Shown: positions 1 to 8,805 of the stretch, piece by piece | Numbering within the stretch: the first letter of the stretch is position 1 | Layout: the number at the start of each line of letters is the position of its first letter | DNA from: Vibrionales bacterium SWAT-3 | Lineage (GTDB): Bacteria; Pseudomonadota; Gammaproteobacteria; Enterobacterales; Vibrionaceae | Direction of reading: 5' to 3' | Assembly (NCBI GenBank): GCA_000169995.1 | Contig: AAZW01000001.1 | Span: forward strand, 62,001-126,000 | DNA length: 64,000 bases | The notes under the pieces: model-generated | The model's input: the letters and a program-made list of their open reading frames with translations, nothing else | Told to the model about the DNA's origin: nothing | Database searches by the model: none | Position numbers and translations under genes: made by a program

Positions 1-140
1 AGCGCAAATTGACCAGTCAGTGATGCGGCAGCCTCAGCGACTTCAGTATCTTCATTGGATTTCAATAGCTCAAGTGCTTGAGGTAGGCCATCTAGTGCGC
101 AGATAGCTTTTACCAGTACTTCAAATTCATTTTGCTGCAT
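1..140 (-). CDS. 5' end of an unknown gene (runs off the window)
   Basis: The minus strand is open from an ATG at 140 to the window edge and encodes about 46 residues beginning MQQNEFEVLVKAIC. The stretch is acidic, leucine/alanine-rich and predicted to be helical, with no signal peptide. A weak AGGT lies about 9 nt before the ATG. I do not recognise the family, and the rest of the gene is outside the window. Confidence 0.55.
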   Translation of the reverse strand, partial: MQQNEFEVLVKAICALDGLPQALELLKSNEDTEVAEAAASLTGQFA

Positions 141-237
141 GTTTTATTACCTATTAAATGGACGCCGATATTGTAGAAAACCATCTATCCAAATACAACG
201 TCTTAAAGGCCGCATACACAAACATCAGCACAGGAAT

Positions 238-1443
238 CTAACTATATTCGACTTCGGTATCGCCAAGCTTCTTTTTCATTCGTGTTGAAGACCACAGCAC
301 CGAGCCCATAGCCGCACCAATCACTAAATAGAATACCCCTAGCTGCAGATGATTCGTCACCCAACTTTCTACCAAATAGCCGCCTAACAGACCCGCTAAA
401 CACATTTGAATCGAGCCAGATAATGCAGAGACCGCCCCCGCTTGTTTCTTATGTGGTTCCAACAACATGCTAATAGAGAGAGGGAATGAGATACCCTGAG
501 CAATGGTCAACCAAGTAAACGCCCATACTAAGTTAAAGATGGTTAATTCATGTGTCAGTAACCAAGCTCCAGACGCTAAAATAATCAAGATTGCGAAGCT
601 CATTAATTGGGGCGTACTAAAACGACGATTCAAAACATTCAATGCCACACTGCCAATCAGCAAACCCGCCGAAGGAACAATCATCAATGAGCCGTATTCC
701 GCAGCTGTCAATCCTAATTGCTCCTGCATTAAGAATGGGAACAAAGATAACGACACCAAACTTGCCATGTAGCTCATCCAGTTGTAACTGGCACTACTCA
801 ACACTTGTCGATTCGTTATCAAACTTCCGTAGTTCTTGACGACTTGGCTTACCTGGAAACGACTCTTGCTATAAGGGAGCGTCTCGTGAAGAACAAAATA
901 GCCCAGAGTGAATATCGCGAGTAAATAGAGCAAAACAAACAGGAACACCGCTTCCCAACCAAGGTGGAATGAAATCCAGCCACCAAATACAGGCGCTATG
1001 ATCGGCATGATCGAAGCGGTAATTGAAATATAAGACAAGGCTTTAGTAAGTTGTGCGCCATCATAACTATCGCGCAGCACACTACGCCCGAGAACCGAAG
1101 CACTACCCGCCCCTAAACCTTGTAATAAGCGACCAACTTCTAACGCTGTCATGTTGTCAGAAAAGACGACACAAACAACAGTACCAATCAAATAAACACC
1201 CTGACCTAACAAGAAGATAGGTCTTCGTCCAACAGCATCTGACATCGGTCCGTAAAATAGTTGAGATAAGCCAAAGCCCACTAAAAATAGTGTGACGAGC
1301 AGCTGTACATCAACTTGAGTGACACTTAAGTCAGCAGCTATCAGCGGCAGTGATGGCAGGTAAATACTGACACCCACTTGCCCAGTAGCAATGATCATCA
1401 TTGCCAACAGTAATGGTGTTTTTTTAAAAGTCGATTGGCTCAA
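238..1443 (-). CDS. MFS drug-efflux transporter, Bcr/CflA (EmrD-like) family
   Basis: A 401-residue integral membrane protein with about 12 hydrophobic segments, the usual length for the DHA1 drug:H+ antiporter group. The family loop 2-3 motif A is visible at about residues 63-78 (GPMSDAVGRRP), and a motif-C-like glycine/proline-rich segment follows (APVFGGW, about 150-157). By family it should export toxic compounds from the cytoplasm using the proton gradient; the actual substrates cannot be read from sequence. It is divergent from the disrupted LysR gene at 1551, which probably regulated it, across a 107-bp promoter region. Loss of that regulator may have altered its expression. Confidence 0.85.
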   Translation of the reverse strand: MSQSTFKKTPLLLAMMIIATGQVGVSIYLPSLPLIAADLSVTQVDVQLLVTLFLVGFGLSQLFYGPMSDAVGRRPIFLLGQGVYLIGTVVCVVFSDNMTALEVGRLLQGLGAGSASVLGRSVLRDSYDGAQLTKALSYISITASIMPIIAPVFGGWISFHLGWEAVFLFVLLYLLAIFTLGYFVLHETLPYSKSRFQVSQVVKNYGSLITNRQVLSSASYNWMSYMASLVSLSLFPFLMQEQLGLTAAEYGSLMIVPSAGLLIGSVALNVLNRRFSTPQLMSFAILIILASGAWLLTHELTIFNLVWAFTWLTIAQGISFPLSISMLLEPHKKQAGAVSALSGSIQMCLAGLLGGYLVESWVTNHLQLGVFYLVIGAAMGSVLWSSTRMKKKLGDTEVEYS

Positions 1444-1697
1444 AAAATTTCCTTTTCGTTTGTTATTTGTTCAAAGATGAGTTTACATTCAGAGCCAGCA
1501 ATTGATAATTAACCAAATTGGAATTTGATTAAGTCCCAACAGGAAAGAATATGGATTGGATACTTAACGTAAAAAGTTATGTAAGAGTAGTGGAAGAAGG
1601 CAGTTTTAATGGTGCAGCCCGTAAGCTCAATACCACCAGCTCGGCGATCAGTAAGCGGGTTAACTGGCTTGAAGAGCGTATCGGGACTCAGTTACTA

Positions 1698-2580
1698 GGG
1701 CGTGTTGATCTTTCGTGAGTATTTTTTGAACAGCATGGTAAAGAGTTATAATTTGCTTCGCCAAAAGTAAAACCATAACCAATACCATGCCAAGAACAAT
1801 GCTAACTGATATTCGCTGGGAACTGCTACTCCAAGTTATGAAAAGTACAGGTCGTATTTACGATAAAACTGAACATCGAATGACATTTGAAGGAATACTT
1901 TATCGAATGAGAACAGGTATTCCTTGGCGGGATCTACCCTCTGAGTTCGGAGAGTGGAGTACCGTTTACAGACGATTTAATCTTTGGTCAAAGAAAGGGG
2001 TTTTAGATAAACTTTTCAAAAGCTTATCTAGCATGGCTGATTTTGAATGGGTCTTTCTTGATGGCTCTATAGTTCGAGCGCATCAGCATAGTACAGGTGC
2101 AGCGACTGAAAGCTCAGAGCAAATAGGAAAAAGTTGCGGGGGCAACTCAACCAAAATTCACTTAGCCGTGGATAGTGGTGGCCTGCCGATTTGCTTTGAT
2201 TTATCAGAAGGACAACGCCACGATATAGTGCATGCCGAAAGCTTAGTTGAGCAACTCGATGAAGTTAATACCATCGTTTGTGATAAAGGATATGACAGCG
2301 AACCTTTCCGCACTTTTGTTAAGGAACGTGGCGGAGAAACAGTAATTGCTAAACGCAATTACGGAGAAGATATAGACAAAAACAGTATGGATTGGTGTCT
2401 ATACAAGTATCGTCACTTGGTCGAAAATGCCTTTGGGAAAATTAAGCATTATCGAGCTATTTCAAGTAGATATGACAAGCTAGAAAGGAATTATGCCAGC
2501 ATGTTATCGCTGGCATTCATGTTAATGTGGCTACCGATGTATTGTTGAACGCGAAATGTACAGCAAAGATCAACACGCCC
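1698..2580 (+). mobile_element. IS5-family insertion sequence, 883 bp, complete
   Basis: The ends are 16-bp perfect terminal inverted repeats starting GGGCGTGTTGATCTTT (1698-1713 and the reverse complement at 2565-2580). Flanking TA dinucleotides at 1696-1697 and 2581-2582 form a 2-bp target-site duplication. One full-length transposase ORF lies inside. The element sits within a LysR gene, and excision in silico restores that gene exactly. Intact ends, an intact transposase and an undecayed host gene all point to a recent insertion. Confidence 0.95.
1787..2548 (+). CDS. IS5-family DDE transposase
   Basis: A 253-residue single-frame transposase. The N-terminal DUF4096-like region (ILYRMRTGIPWRDLP, about residues 37-51) is followed by the DDE catalytic triad, visible as D92 in FLDGS, D166 in VCDKGYD and E213 in LVENAFGKIK. 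By family it cuts and joins the IS ends through the terminal repeats found at 1698 and 2580. The gene is uninterrupted and carried in one frame, so it is probably active. No programmed frameshift is needed, unlike some relatives that split the protein into two frames. Confidence 0.95.
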   Translation: MPRTMLTDIRWELLLQVMKSTGRIYDKTEHRMTFEGILYRMRTGIPWRDLPSEFGEWSTVYRRFNLWSKKGVLDKLFKSLSSMADFEWVFLDGSIVRAHQHSTGAATESSEQIGKSCGGNSTKIHLAVDSGGLPICFDLSEGQRHDIVHAESLVEQLDEVNTIVCDKGYDSEPFRTFVKERGGETVIAKRNYGEDIDKNSMDWCLYKYRHLVENAFGKIKHYRAISSRYDKLERNYASMLSLAFMLMWLPMYC

Positions 2581-3428
2581 TAAAACGTACGACTCGCTCG
2601 ATTAGCCAAACCGAAGCAGGCGCACTCTTTTACCAACGAGCCAAAGATCAGCTCGATAACTGGCAGTCGATCATTGATGAAACCCGCTCGGTTAACCAAA
2701 CCCCCGCAGGCCTGTTAAAAATTGGGGCAACCATCGCTGTTGGGTCTAAATTTCTGGTCCAACACATGGACGATTTCTTAGAGAAGTATCCAGACATAAA
2801 AGTACAGCTGATTACCACCACGTCAGGGCAGCTGCCTGAACTTGGCTTAGATCTGGTGATAAGTCGCGAACTCGAACAACTCAACTCGTTAAGCTTTAAA
2901 AAAACACCTTTGTTCGAGCACAAAGCGGGGTTCTATGCCGCTCCAAGCTACTTGGCGAAACATGGCTATCCAAGCTGTGAACAAGATTTAGAGCAACACA
3001 ATTCGCTGATTTGGGGAGAGCGCCCTACTCGTGAGGTTACGTTAACGAAAGGACAACGAATCACATTGAATGGAAACTTTGCGACAACCAATCCTGAGGC
3101 TCTATTTCACGCGGCCAAGCGAGGCATGGGCGTGTTATTGACCATCAAAGCCATGATCAAAGAAGATCTAAAACAAGGGACATTAGTTCCAGTATTGCCA
3201 AATATCACCGCTGATGAGGTGATGGTTTACGCTTACTACCCTAAGCTTGATTACTCGCATACACGAACCAAACTGTTTCTGGATCACCTCAAAGATAGGC
3301 TAGACAAAGAACGTAGTACTCAGATTTTGTGAAACTAGTCACAAATAAATTTGAAAAAATATGCAGCGAGGACAATAATAAATAAGACGCATATCACAAT
3401 TGTACGCGGTGATTCTGGTTAACTATGG

Positions 3429-5282
3429 ATGGTGACTATGACTCAACATACACAGAACGGCATAATAAACACAGAGCGCATAGGTCGCTTATTGAAGTTG
3501 GAAGGTGTCGACCTTCTTGAGTCTGCTGTGCTCACCTTACATCAAACCTTTGATACGCAGTACACCAGCATCATTGAGAAGAAGTACTTCCCTGACCAAA
3601 TCGTTCCTCTCGTCATCGCGCACTCTGATCATGTTTTACACGATAAGATAAACGCTCGCCATGGGCATATCTACCAACAGGCCGTTAATCAAAAACACCC
3701 GGACTGTTCGTTTGCTCAATATGTTGTTCAATCTCTACCGACATCGGCCTTTCGACAAGAGATCACTTCCCAGAACTCTATCGCGATCCCAACTCGTACT
3801 CAGAGTGGTGAAGTGATGGGCGTACTGTTTTCAACTTTCACATCACCGCTTAGCCCAACTCAGCAACAAGAGGTCATCAAGCATCATCAGCTATTCGCTG
3901 ACATCATTATCCATACACTAAGGGAGATGTGGTTCAACGACCGTTCTGAGCAACTGGTGAATCAACTTAGCTATGAAGTCTCGCACGACAGCTTAACAGG
4001 CTTACTCAACCGTAGCTGCTTGTCAGATACCCTAGAGTCAATCACTCAGCAAAGCGTGACACCCTTCTCAGTCGCCTTACTCGATATCAATAGCTTTAAA
4101 GCAATCAACGACCAGCACGGCAATTATATTGGTGACAAAGTGCTACAGTTCGTTGCTGAAACGTTACGCCGCACCTTACCCGAGAACAACCTTACATTTC
4201 GTACCGCAGGCAACGAGTTTGCTTTCATCACCTACCACTCCGACCCAATCGCCATTTGTGAGCAAATACTAGCGAAGATCAAACAAGGCTACTCAAGCGT
4301 CGACATCAAGATCGATTTTGAGGTCAGTATTGGTATTGCTCGCTCAGAAGGAGACAACAAGGATGTCGAGCAGATCATCTTCAACACCAGCTTGGCATTA
4401 AAAGAGTGTAAGCAAAGCCCTGATACCCACATTCAATGTTATGACACCCATCTAAGATTTCGCTACCAAAGAAAGGCGGAGCTCATTGCCGCACTGCGAA
4501 GTGAACTTGAAAACCCTATTTCCAATAACCTAACGCAAGATGGCAATGGCATGTACGTGGTTGCCCAGCCTATCGTTGGCCAGGGGGAAAAACGTTGGGA
4601 ATACTTTGAGGTGCTGACACGCTGGAAAACCGCTCAACATGGCGATATCTCTCCAGTGGAGTTTATTCAAGTAGCAGAAGAGTCTGGATTGATTGTTGAA
4701 CTGGGTGAGCGCATCATCGAGTTAGTGTGCCGTGCAAAGAAAACGTTAGAGCAAGGGCTAGGCTATAAAATCAAGCTCGGGATAAACTGTTCTGCCCACG
4801 AGCTTACCGATTCCAAGCGTTATATCTCCTACCTTACTCGTACCATTGAGCAACATCACTTTGCAGCAAACGAGTTTGTTATCGAGCTAACCGAGACCGT
4901 GCTGCTATCACCAACACAAGAAACGAAAGCCGCACTTAATTACCTAAGAGAGCAAGGTTTTAATATCGCTTTGGACGATTTCGGTACTGGCTACTCCAGT
5001 CTCAACTACATTCACAGCTATCCGATCGACTGCATTAAGATTGATGCTACTTTCATCCGCAATTTGCTAACCAACTCTACCTCAGAGAGCGTCGTTTGGT
5101 TGATAGTCCAACTGGCGCATCGACTGGATGTGTCATTAGTGGCTGAGGGTGTTGAGAAACGTGAACAGTTAGAAAAGTTACACGCAATGGGATGCGACAA
5201 GATCCAAGGATATTTCTACTCTCCACCAATGAGACCAGAAGCCATTGTCAGCTACGTGACACACTCAGAGCCTCTTGCTTGA
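3429..5282 (+). CDS. GGDEF/EAL c-di-GMP protein with degenerate GGDEF
   Basis: A 617-residue cytoplasmic protein. An N-terminal GAF-like sensory region spans about residues 1-165, followed by a GGDEF domain (about 180-345) and an EAL domain (about 365-610). The diguanylate-cyclase signature is eroded to AGNEF (260-264), so synthesis of c-di-GMP is unlikely. The EAL domain keeps its catalytic set: E394 in the variant EVL, ELTE, DDFGTGYSSL, IKID, AEGVE and QGYFYSPP. By family knowledge this predicts a phosphodiesterase, with the GGDEF part as a possible GTP sensor. It converges on shyA, as the equivalent GGDEF gene does in V. cholerae. An alternative start is the ATG at 3438; neither start has a strong ribosome site. 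Confidence 0.88.
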   Translation: MVTMTQHTQNGIINTERIGRLLKLEGVDLLESAVLTLHQTFDTQYTSIIEKKYFPDQIVPLVIAHSDHVLHDKINARHGHIYQQAVNQKHPDCSFAQYVVQSLPTSAFRQEITSQNSIAIPTRTQSGEVMGVLFSTFTSPLSPTQQQEVIKHHQLFADIIIHTLREMWFNDRSEQLVNQLSYEVSHDSLTGLLNRSCLSDTLESITQQSVTPFSVALLDINSFKAINDQHGNYIGDKVLQFVAETLRRTLPENNLTFRTAGNEFAFITYHSDPIAICEQILAKIKQGYSSVDIKIDFEVSIGIARSEGDNKDVEQIIFNTSLALKECKQSPDTHIQCYDTHLRFRYQRKAELIAALRSELENPISNNLTQDGNGMYVVAQPIVGQGEKRWEYFEVLTRWKTAQHGDISPVEFIQVAEESGLIVELGERIIELVCRAKKTLEQGLGYKIKLGINCSAHELTDSKRYISYLTRTIEQHHFAANEFVIELTETVLLSPTQETKAALNYLREQGFNIALDDFGTGYSSLNYIHSYPIDCIKIDATFIRNLLTNSTSESVVWLIVQLAHRLDVSLVAEGVEKREQLEKLHAMGCDKIQGYFYSPPMRPEAIVSYVTHSEPLA

Positions 5283-5325
5283 GCATGACTTACGTCGAAA
5301 AAGCCCCTAGCCTTGAGAACAGAAA

Positions 5326-5375
5326 AGCCGCGATGCCCAGCCCTATAATTAAAAATTAGGCTCAATATCGCGGCT
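5326..5375 (-). terminator. terminator of shyA
   Basis: A 9-bp perfect stem, AGCCGCGAT (5326-5334) with ATCGCGGCT (5367-5375). Reading on the minus strand it is followed by TTTTCT. A second, inner pairing around GGGCT/AGCCT is possible. It sits between the convergent GGDEF/EAL and shyA genes and may also slow the opposite transcript. Confidence 0.6.
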
Positions 5376-5428
5376 ATTTCAGCAGTGTGGTCTTAAACAA
5401 CTTATTAATGACGACTAAGCGTCAATCA

Positions 5429-6721
5429 TTAACTCTTGTTTGATTGCGCTTCTAGTTCTTGCTGTAACAAGGCATCCGCTTCATCACGAGCAGCGACAAA
5501 CGTTGATTTTTCCTTTTTAGGCACAGAATGTGCCATTGGAATGTTCGCCTTCATCGCATCGACTGGACGACCGCGCTCAATCAATTCGTAATGCAGATGT
5601 GCGCCCGTCACACGTCCTGTTTTACCAGATAAACCAATACGTTGGCCACGAGATACAGTTTGACCTTTACGAACCAGAATCTTGCTCAAGTGTAGGTAAC
5701 GCGTTTTGTAAGTGCTTCCGTGTTGGATCACTACGTAGTTACCCGCATAAGGGTGTTTACGCGTCATGATCACTTTGCCATCACCCGTTGCCTGAACGGG
5801 CGTACCAATCGGTGTGGCAAAGTCAGTACCATTATGTGGTGAAATTCGGCCAGTCACAGGGTGTAGACGTTTAGGATTAAACTGAGAACTTTGGCGCCAG
5901 CTGCTGCTTACCGGATAACGCTGGAAAGCACGTTGCAAGCTATCACCATTGGCATCGTAGTATTGACCATCGGTATGCAGATACGCAGACACAACACGGT
6001 TCTTGTTGATGATCTTAATCGCTTCAATCTCGCGCTTACCTGTGGCAACACCATCAACAAACTGCGCTTTTTGCAGCACTTCAAACTTATCGCCAGCACG
6101 CAGATCACGACTAAAGTTCAGCTTATCTTTTAGCAGCGTAACAATGTGGTCGATCTCAAGGCTATTCAAGCCAAGTTTGTTTGCCGAAACAGAGAAACTG
6201 CCTTGAATGTCACCCACTAAAGGTTTTTGTTTCCACTCACCTGGAATAGAGATGTCTTCGAATTCATAAGAGCCGTCTTCAAGCAGTCGGTAAACCACCT
6301 TGTCAGCAACGCTGAATTGAAGTTCCATTTTGGATAGTTCACCTGTCGCTTCATCACGCCAAAAACGTAACGTATTACCAGGGCGAAGCGTGTCGAGTGC
6401 AAGGAAGTTTAAGTCGGTTTCCATCACACTCATCATCGATTTGTAAGAGAAACCAAGCTGAGTGAAAATGCTACTTAAGTTGTCACCAGTTTGAATTTGA
6501 TACTCAAACGTTGGCGGTTCAATAACCACAATAGGAGAAGACGACAAGATAGACTCAATCACAGTTGAGTCAGGTAAATTTAAATCGATCGTTTTGGTTA
6601 GATTCGATTGTGACGATTGCAAAGCAACACCAATTGCTGCAATAAGTGGCAGTCCTAAAATCGCAACTTTTTTTACAGGTGAAAGCTCAGCAAACGGAGA
6701 GGAAAATATTTTTGAATACAC
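5429..6721 (-). CDS. shyA: LysM/M23 DD-endopeptidase, ShyA-like
   Basis: A 430-residue envelope hydrolase, the same length as V. cholerae ShyA. An N-terminal hydrophobic segment (about residues 17-34) anchors or exports it. A LysM-like region (YQIQTGDNLSSIF, about 73-120) binds peptidoglycan. The C-terminal M23 domain carries the zinc ligands H296 and D300 (HNGTD) and the HLH pair at 375-377. The family cleaves D-Ala-mDAP crosslinks so that the sacculus can expand. Neighbouring a GGDEF/EAL gene matches V. cholerae chromosome II. The basic, polar C-terminal tail after about residue 405 is less conserved. Similar Vibrio paralogues (ShyB, ShyC) exist, so the symbol rests on length, motifs and context. 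Confidence 0.85.
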   Translation of the reverse strand: MYSKIFSSPFAELSPVKKVAILGLPLIAAIGVALQSSQSNLTKTIDLNLPDSTVIESILSSSPIVVIEPPTFEYQIQTGDNLSSIFTQLGFSYKSMMSVMETDLNFLALDTLRPGNTLRFWRDEATGELSKMELQFSVADKVVYRLLEDGSYEFEDISIPGEWKQKPLVGDIQGSFSVSANKLGLNSLEIDHIVTLLKDKLNFSRDLRAGDKFEVLQKAQFVDGVATGKREIEAIKIINKNRVVSAYLHTDGQYYDANGDSLQRAFQRYPVSSSWRQSSQFNPKRLHPVTGRISPHNGTDFATPIGTPVQATGDGKVIMTRKHPYAGNYVVIQHGSTYKTRYLHLSKILVRKGQTVSRGQRIGLSGKTGRVTGAHLHYELIERGRPVDAMKANIPMAHSVPKKEKSTFVAARDEADALLQQELEAQSNKS

Positions 6722-7063
6722 GGTAAACAGGTCTTTCTACGACATAAAGGCATAGGATATGCTTTTCAAACGCATAAATCATCAATGCATTGTCATAATA
6801 TGACGCGAATCTTGCTCAGTATCGCTAAGTCATTGAGTTGCAGTGACTGAAACCGTGCTTATCTTAAAATAAAATTAACCGCTAAATTTGAAAATAAAAA
6901 AGCAGAAACGGCTAGCTTCTGCTTTATATTGATTTACGTTATTCCGTTTCGATTAATTAATAACCGGAGCGAATTCGTTGATGGTTCCAGCGAATAGCCT
7001 AGTGCACTTCGGCGACTCTACCAACCAACGTTTGGTAAAAATGCTAATTTCAAAAATGAGCGA
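6722..7063. other. gene-free stretch between shyA and the CBM48 gene
   Basis: This holds the shyA promoter region (the first ~100 bp upstream of 6721) and the minus-strand terminator at 6895-6923. I see no ORF with a ribosome site and no tRNA-like fold in the remaining GC-richer patch at about 6960-7030, whose origin I cannot explain. Confidence 0.5.
6895..6923 (-). terminator. terminator of the CBM48 mini-gene
   Basis: A 7-bp stem AGCAGAA / TTCTGCT (6901-6907 with 6917-6923). On the minus strand it is followed by a long T-rich tract (TTTTTTATTTTC), the classic intrinsic terminator form. It lies about 140 bp after the stop of the gene at 7064. Confidence 0.7.
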
Positions 7064-7363
7064 TTAAGCGCTCACCGTCGACACTAAACAGTTGTCTTCA
7101 CCAAACTCATTTGGGATATAACGATCGGCATTTGCATCGTTTACCCATTGCTGGTCGTCAACAAGGTAGCGGAATTGAAACTCGCCATCTTTAGGCAGGC
7201 GAGTTTTGAATTTGTAAACCTTCCCCTTCGCCAACTTTTTCATTGGTGTTGCTTTCCAATCAAGAAAATCAGCAACGATGGATACAGAATTCGCTTCTTG
7301 AGCCTCTAGCTCAAAAGTCACTTCCACTTCATCTTTCGTTTTAAAAAAACGTTTATTAATCAT
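7064..7363 (-). CDS. small CBM48 / isoamylase early-set domain protein
   Basis: A 99-residue cytoplasmic protein consisting of a single E-set/AMPK-type glycogen-binding-like domain. The characteristic run is VSIVADFLDWKATPMKKL, followed by KTRLPKDGEFQFRYLVDD. By family such domains bind alpha-glucans or act as accessory modules of glycogen enzymes; here it stands alone. I chose the ATG at 7363 because GGAG lies 7 nt upstream. A TTG two codons earlier would add two residues without its own ribosome site. No partner enzyme is adjacent; the nearest glucan enzyme is the alpha-amylase 6 kb away. Confidence 0.85.
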   Translation of the reverse strand: MINKRFFKTKDEVEVTFELEAQEANSVSIVADFLDWKATPMKKLAKGKVYKFKTRLPKDGEFQFRYLVDDQQWVNDANADRYIPNEFGEDNCLVSTVSA

Positions 7364-7486
7364 TCGCAAGCTCCATTTGTAAAGTAAGCAGACACAAAGC
7401 TATGAGTGTCTAAATTTCATTCATCTACCTAAGATAATATGTAATTTGGCTCACATAAACAACAGATCCTCACATTAACGAAAACG

Positions 7487-8140
7487 TTATTGCTTACCAA
7501 TTGATTGCGTATCAAAAGAAAAACTCATTAACACCTTTTCAGATGGGGCTTCTACAAAAGATTGTTCCGCAGAATGCTGAGTAAAACCGATAAAACCTTC
7601 CCCGTTTTGTTTACCTTTTGCTTGAGTGACGTCCGGCTGAGCAACCTCTAAAGTTTGAATTTCTACGCGATCACCAAGGAAAAGTTGGTCAACCAATATC
7701 ACGCGGCTACGCTGTTGATCATGCTTAAATAAACCTAAGTAATAGAACACCCCGCTGCCTTGGTTAGATACCCACATTGGCGCAACGAAAATGTTGGTAT
7801 CTCCCAATTCAACACCCAACAACTTTTGAGTATCTACCGTCACCACACCTCGTTCCACGCCCGAGTCGTAGCGACCAGAGGCCAACGATTTAGCGTCATT
7901 GACTTCATTAATAAAGGCGTAAGCGTTCGTTTCAGGTACTTTGATTGTCCACGGGTTGGTCGTCTTCAAATCAAACACGGTTTCAACAACCGTGTCATAA
8001 CTCACTTGAGAAGAAGGGAACTTCGCCAAGATCTCTTCATCAGTTAAACTGAAGCGATATACGCCCGCCACCACCACGACAACCAGCATCACAATTGGAA
8101 TCAGTAAGATCAGGGGAATTGGTAAGATTTTCTTTTTCAT
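7487..8140 (-). CDS. unknown membrane-anchored protein
   Basis: A 217-residue protein with a strong N-terminal hydrophobic helix (about residues 6-28, ILPIPLILLIPIVMLVVVVV) preceded by lysines. This suggests a single-pass inner-membrane protein with about 185 residues in the periplasm. The soluble part has no motif I recognise and no cysteines that would suggest a lipoprotein. The start is uncertain: the ATG at 8140 is preferred over a TTG two codons upstream, and neither has a good ribosome site. It is divergent from the GFA-family gene. Confidence 0.7.
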   Translation of the reverse strand: MKKKILPIPLILLIPIVMLVVVVVAGVYRFSLTDEEILAKFPSSQVSYDTVVETVFDLKTTNPWTIKVPETNAYAFINEVNDAKSLASGRYDSGVERGVVTVDTQKLLGVELGDTNIFVAPMWVSNQGSGVFYYLGLFKHDQQRSRVILVDQLFLGDRVEIQTLEVAQPDVTQAKGKQNGEGFIGFTQHSAEQSFVEAPSEKVLMSFSFDTQSIGKQ

Positions 8141-8234
8141 GAGCAATTTATTCTTTTGTTTTCATCCTGTTGTGCAGACCATAAAGGGCTTTAGTATAAT
8201 TATCAATACAGGGCTAATCAGAACTGGAGCACGG

Positions 8235-8654
8235 ATGGATATCAATCATAGTAAAGATAAAAATATCAGAAGTTGCGAATGTCGCTGCGGTGCGGTCAAT
8301 CTCGTTTGTAGAGGAGAGCCTCAACGAACCTCTGTCTGCCACTGCTATGAGTGTCAAAAACGAACCGGCAGTGTTTTTGGTGTGCAAGCTCGATTTCTCA
8401 CAGAGCAAATTTCCTTGAGTGGAGAGGTAACCTCTTTTTCACGCATAAGCGATACTGGCAATGAAGTTACTTATCAATTCTGCCCTAAATGCGGCACTAC
8501 TATGCTGCTCCAATCCGTTGCTGCCGCTGACTTTTACATCATCCCGCTTGGATTGTTTAAAGAACAAGACTTTCCGTTACCGAGCTTTTCTGTCTACGAA
8601 GAACGTAAACACGGTTGGGTCAAATTTGACCATCAAATGAGTCACTATAATTAG
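8235..8654 (+). CDS. GFA (glutathione-dependent formaldehyde-activating)-type zinc protein
   Basis: A 139-residue GFA/CENP-V fold protein. Zinc-binding cysteines are visible as CECRCG near the N terminus, CHCYECQKRTGS in the middle and CPKCGTTM in the second half, the normal spacing for the family. Many members have no proven enzymatic role, so glutathione/formaldehyde chemistry is a family guess only. I selected the ATG at 8235 because GGAG sits 5 nt upstream; the upstream in-frame extension to 8139 overlaps the divergent gene and looks non-coding. Confidence 0.85.
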   Translation: MDINHSKDKNIRSCECRCGAVNLVCRGEPQRTSVCHCYECQKRTGSVFGVQARFLTEQISLSGEVTSFSRISDTGNEVTYQFCPKCGTTMLLQSVAAADFYIIPLGLFKEQDFPLPSFSVYEERKHGWVKFDHQMSHYN

Positions 8655-8741
8655 TGTCTTGTATCCCCCAAGTATTGTGACAATGCTTGTCGGAAAACAA
8701 ACTGCAATACTGTTGCCTAAGATCAATTATCGATGCTCTAC

Positions 8742-8774
8742 AACGCTAGCGAAACTTTTTGCTAGCGTTATAAT
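8742..8774 (+). promoter_or_regulatory. palindrome overlapping a consensus -10 upstream of the DUF1275 gene
   Basis: A 9-bp perfect inverted repeat, AACGCTAGC (8742-8750) and GCTAGCGTT (8761-8769), runs directly into TATAAT at 8769-8774. The hexamer is 32 bp before the gene start. The repeat could be an operator over the promoter spacer, or the stem of a terminator for the gene at 8235 (the following sequence is not T-rich, which argues against that). Confidence 0.45.
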
Positions 8775-8805
8775 CTGCCCCTCTTTTTAACCCAGGGTGA
8801 ACCAC

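Larger units (their letters stand above)
1551..3332 (+). pseudogene. LysR-family regulator split by an IS5-family element
   Basis: Codons 1-49 lie at 1551-1697 and encode an N-terminal winged HTH (MDWILNVKSYVRVVEEGSF, then AARKLNTTSSAISKRV). The remainder resumes at 2583-3332. Removing the IS and one copy of the TA target duplication restores a perfect frame reading GTQLLKRTTRSISQTEAG and a 298-residue protein, the normal LysR length. As it stands the 5' part ends at a TGA contributed by the IS left end. The 3' part (open from 2556) encodes only the co-inducer-binding domain without DNA-binding helices. The gene is divergent from the MFS transporter at 238-1443, the usual LysR-target arrangement, so that transporter is the likely former target. 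Confidence 0.93.

Noticed and set aside
2158..2358. Minus-strand ORF inside the transposase gene
   Set aside because: It is a shadow frame of the transposase with no ribosome site and low-complexity composition.
6955..7030. Possible tRNA or tmRNA fragment in the GC-richer patch
   Set aside because: No cloverleaf, no anticodon stem and no T-loop consensus could be drawn on either strand.
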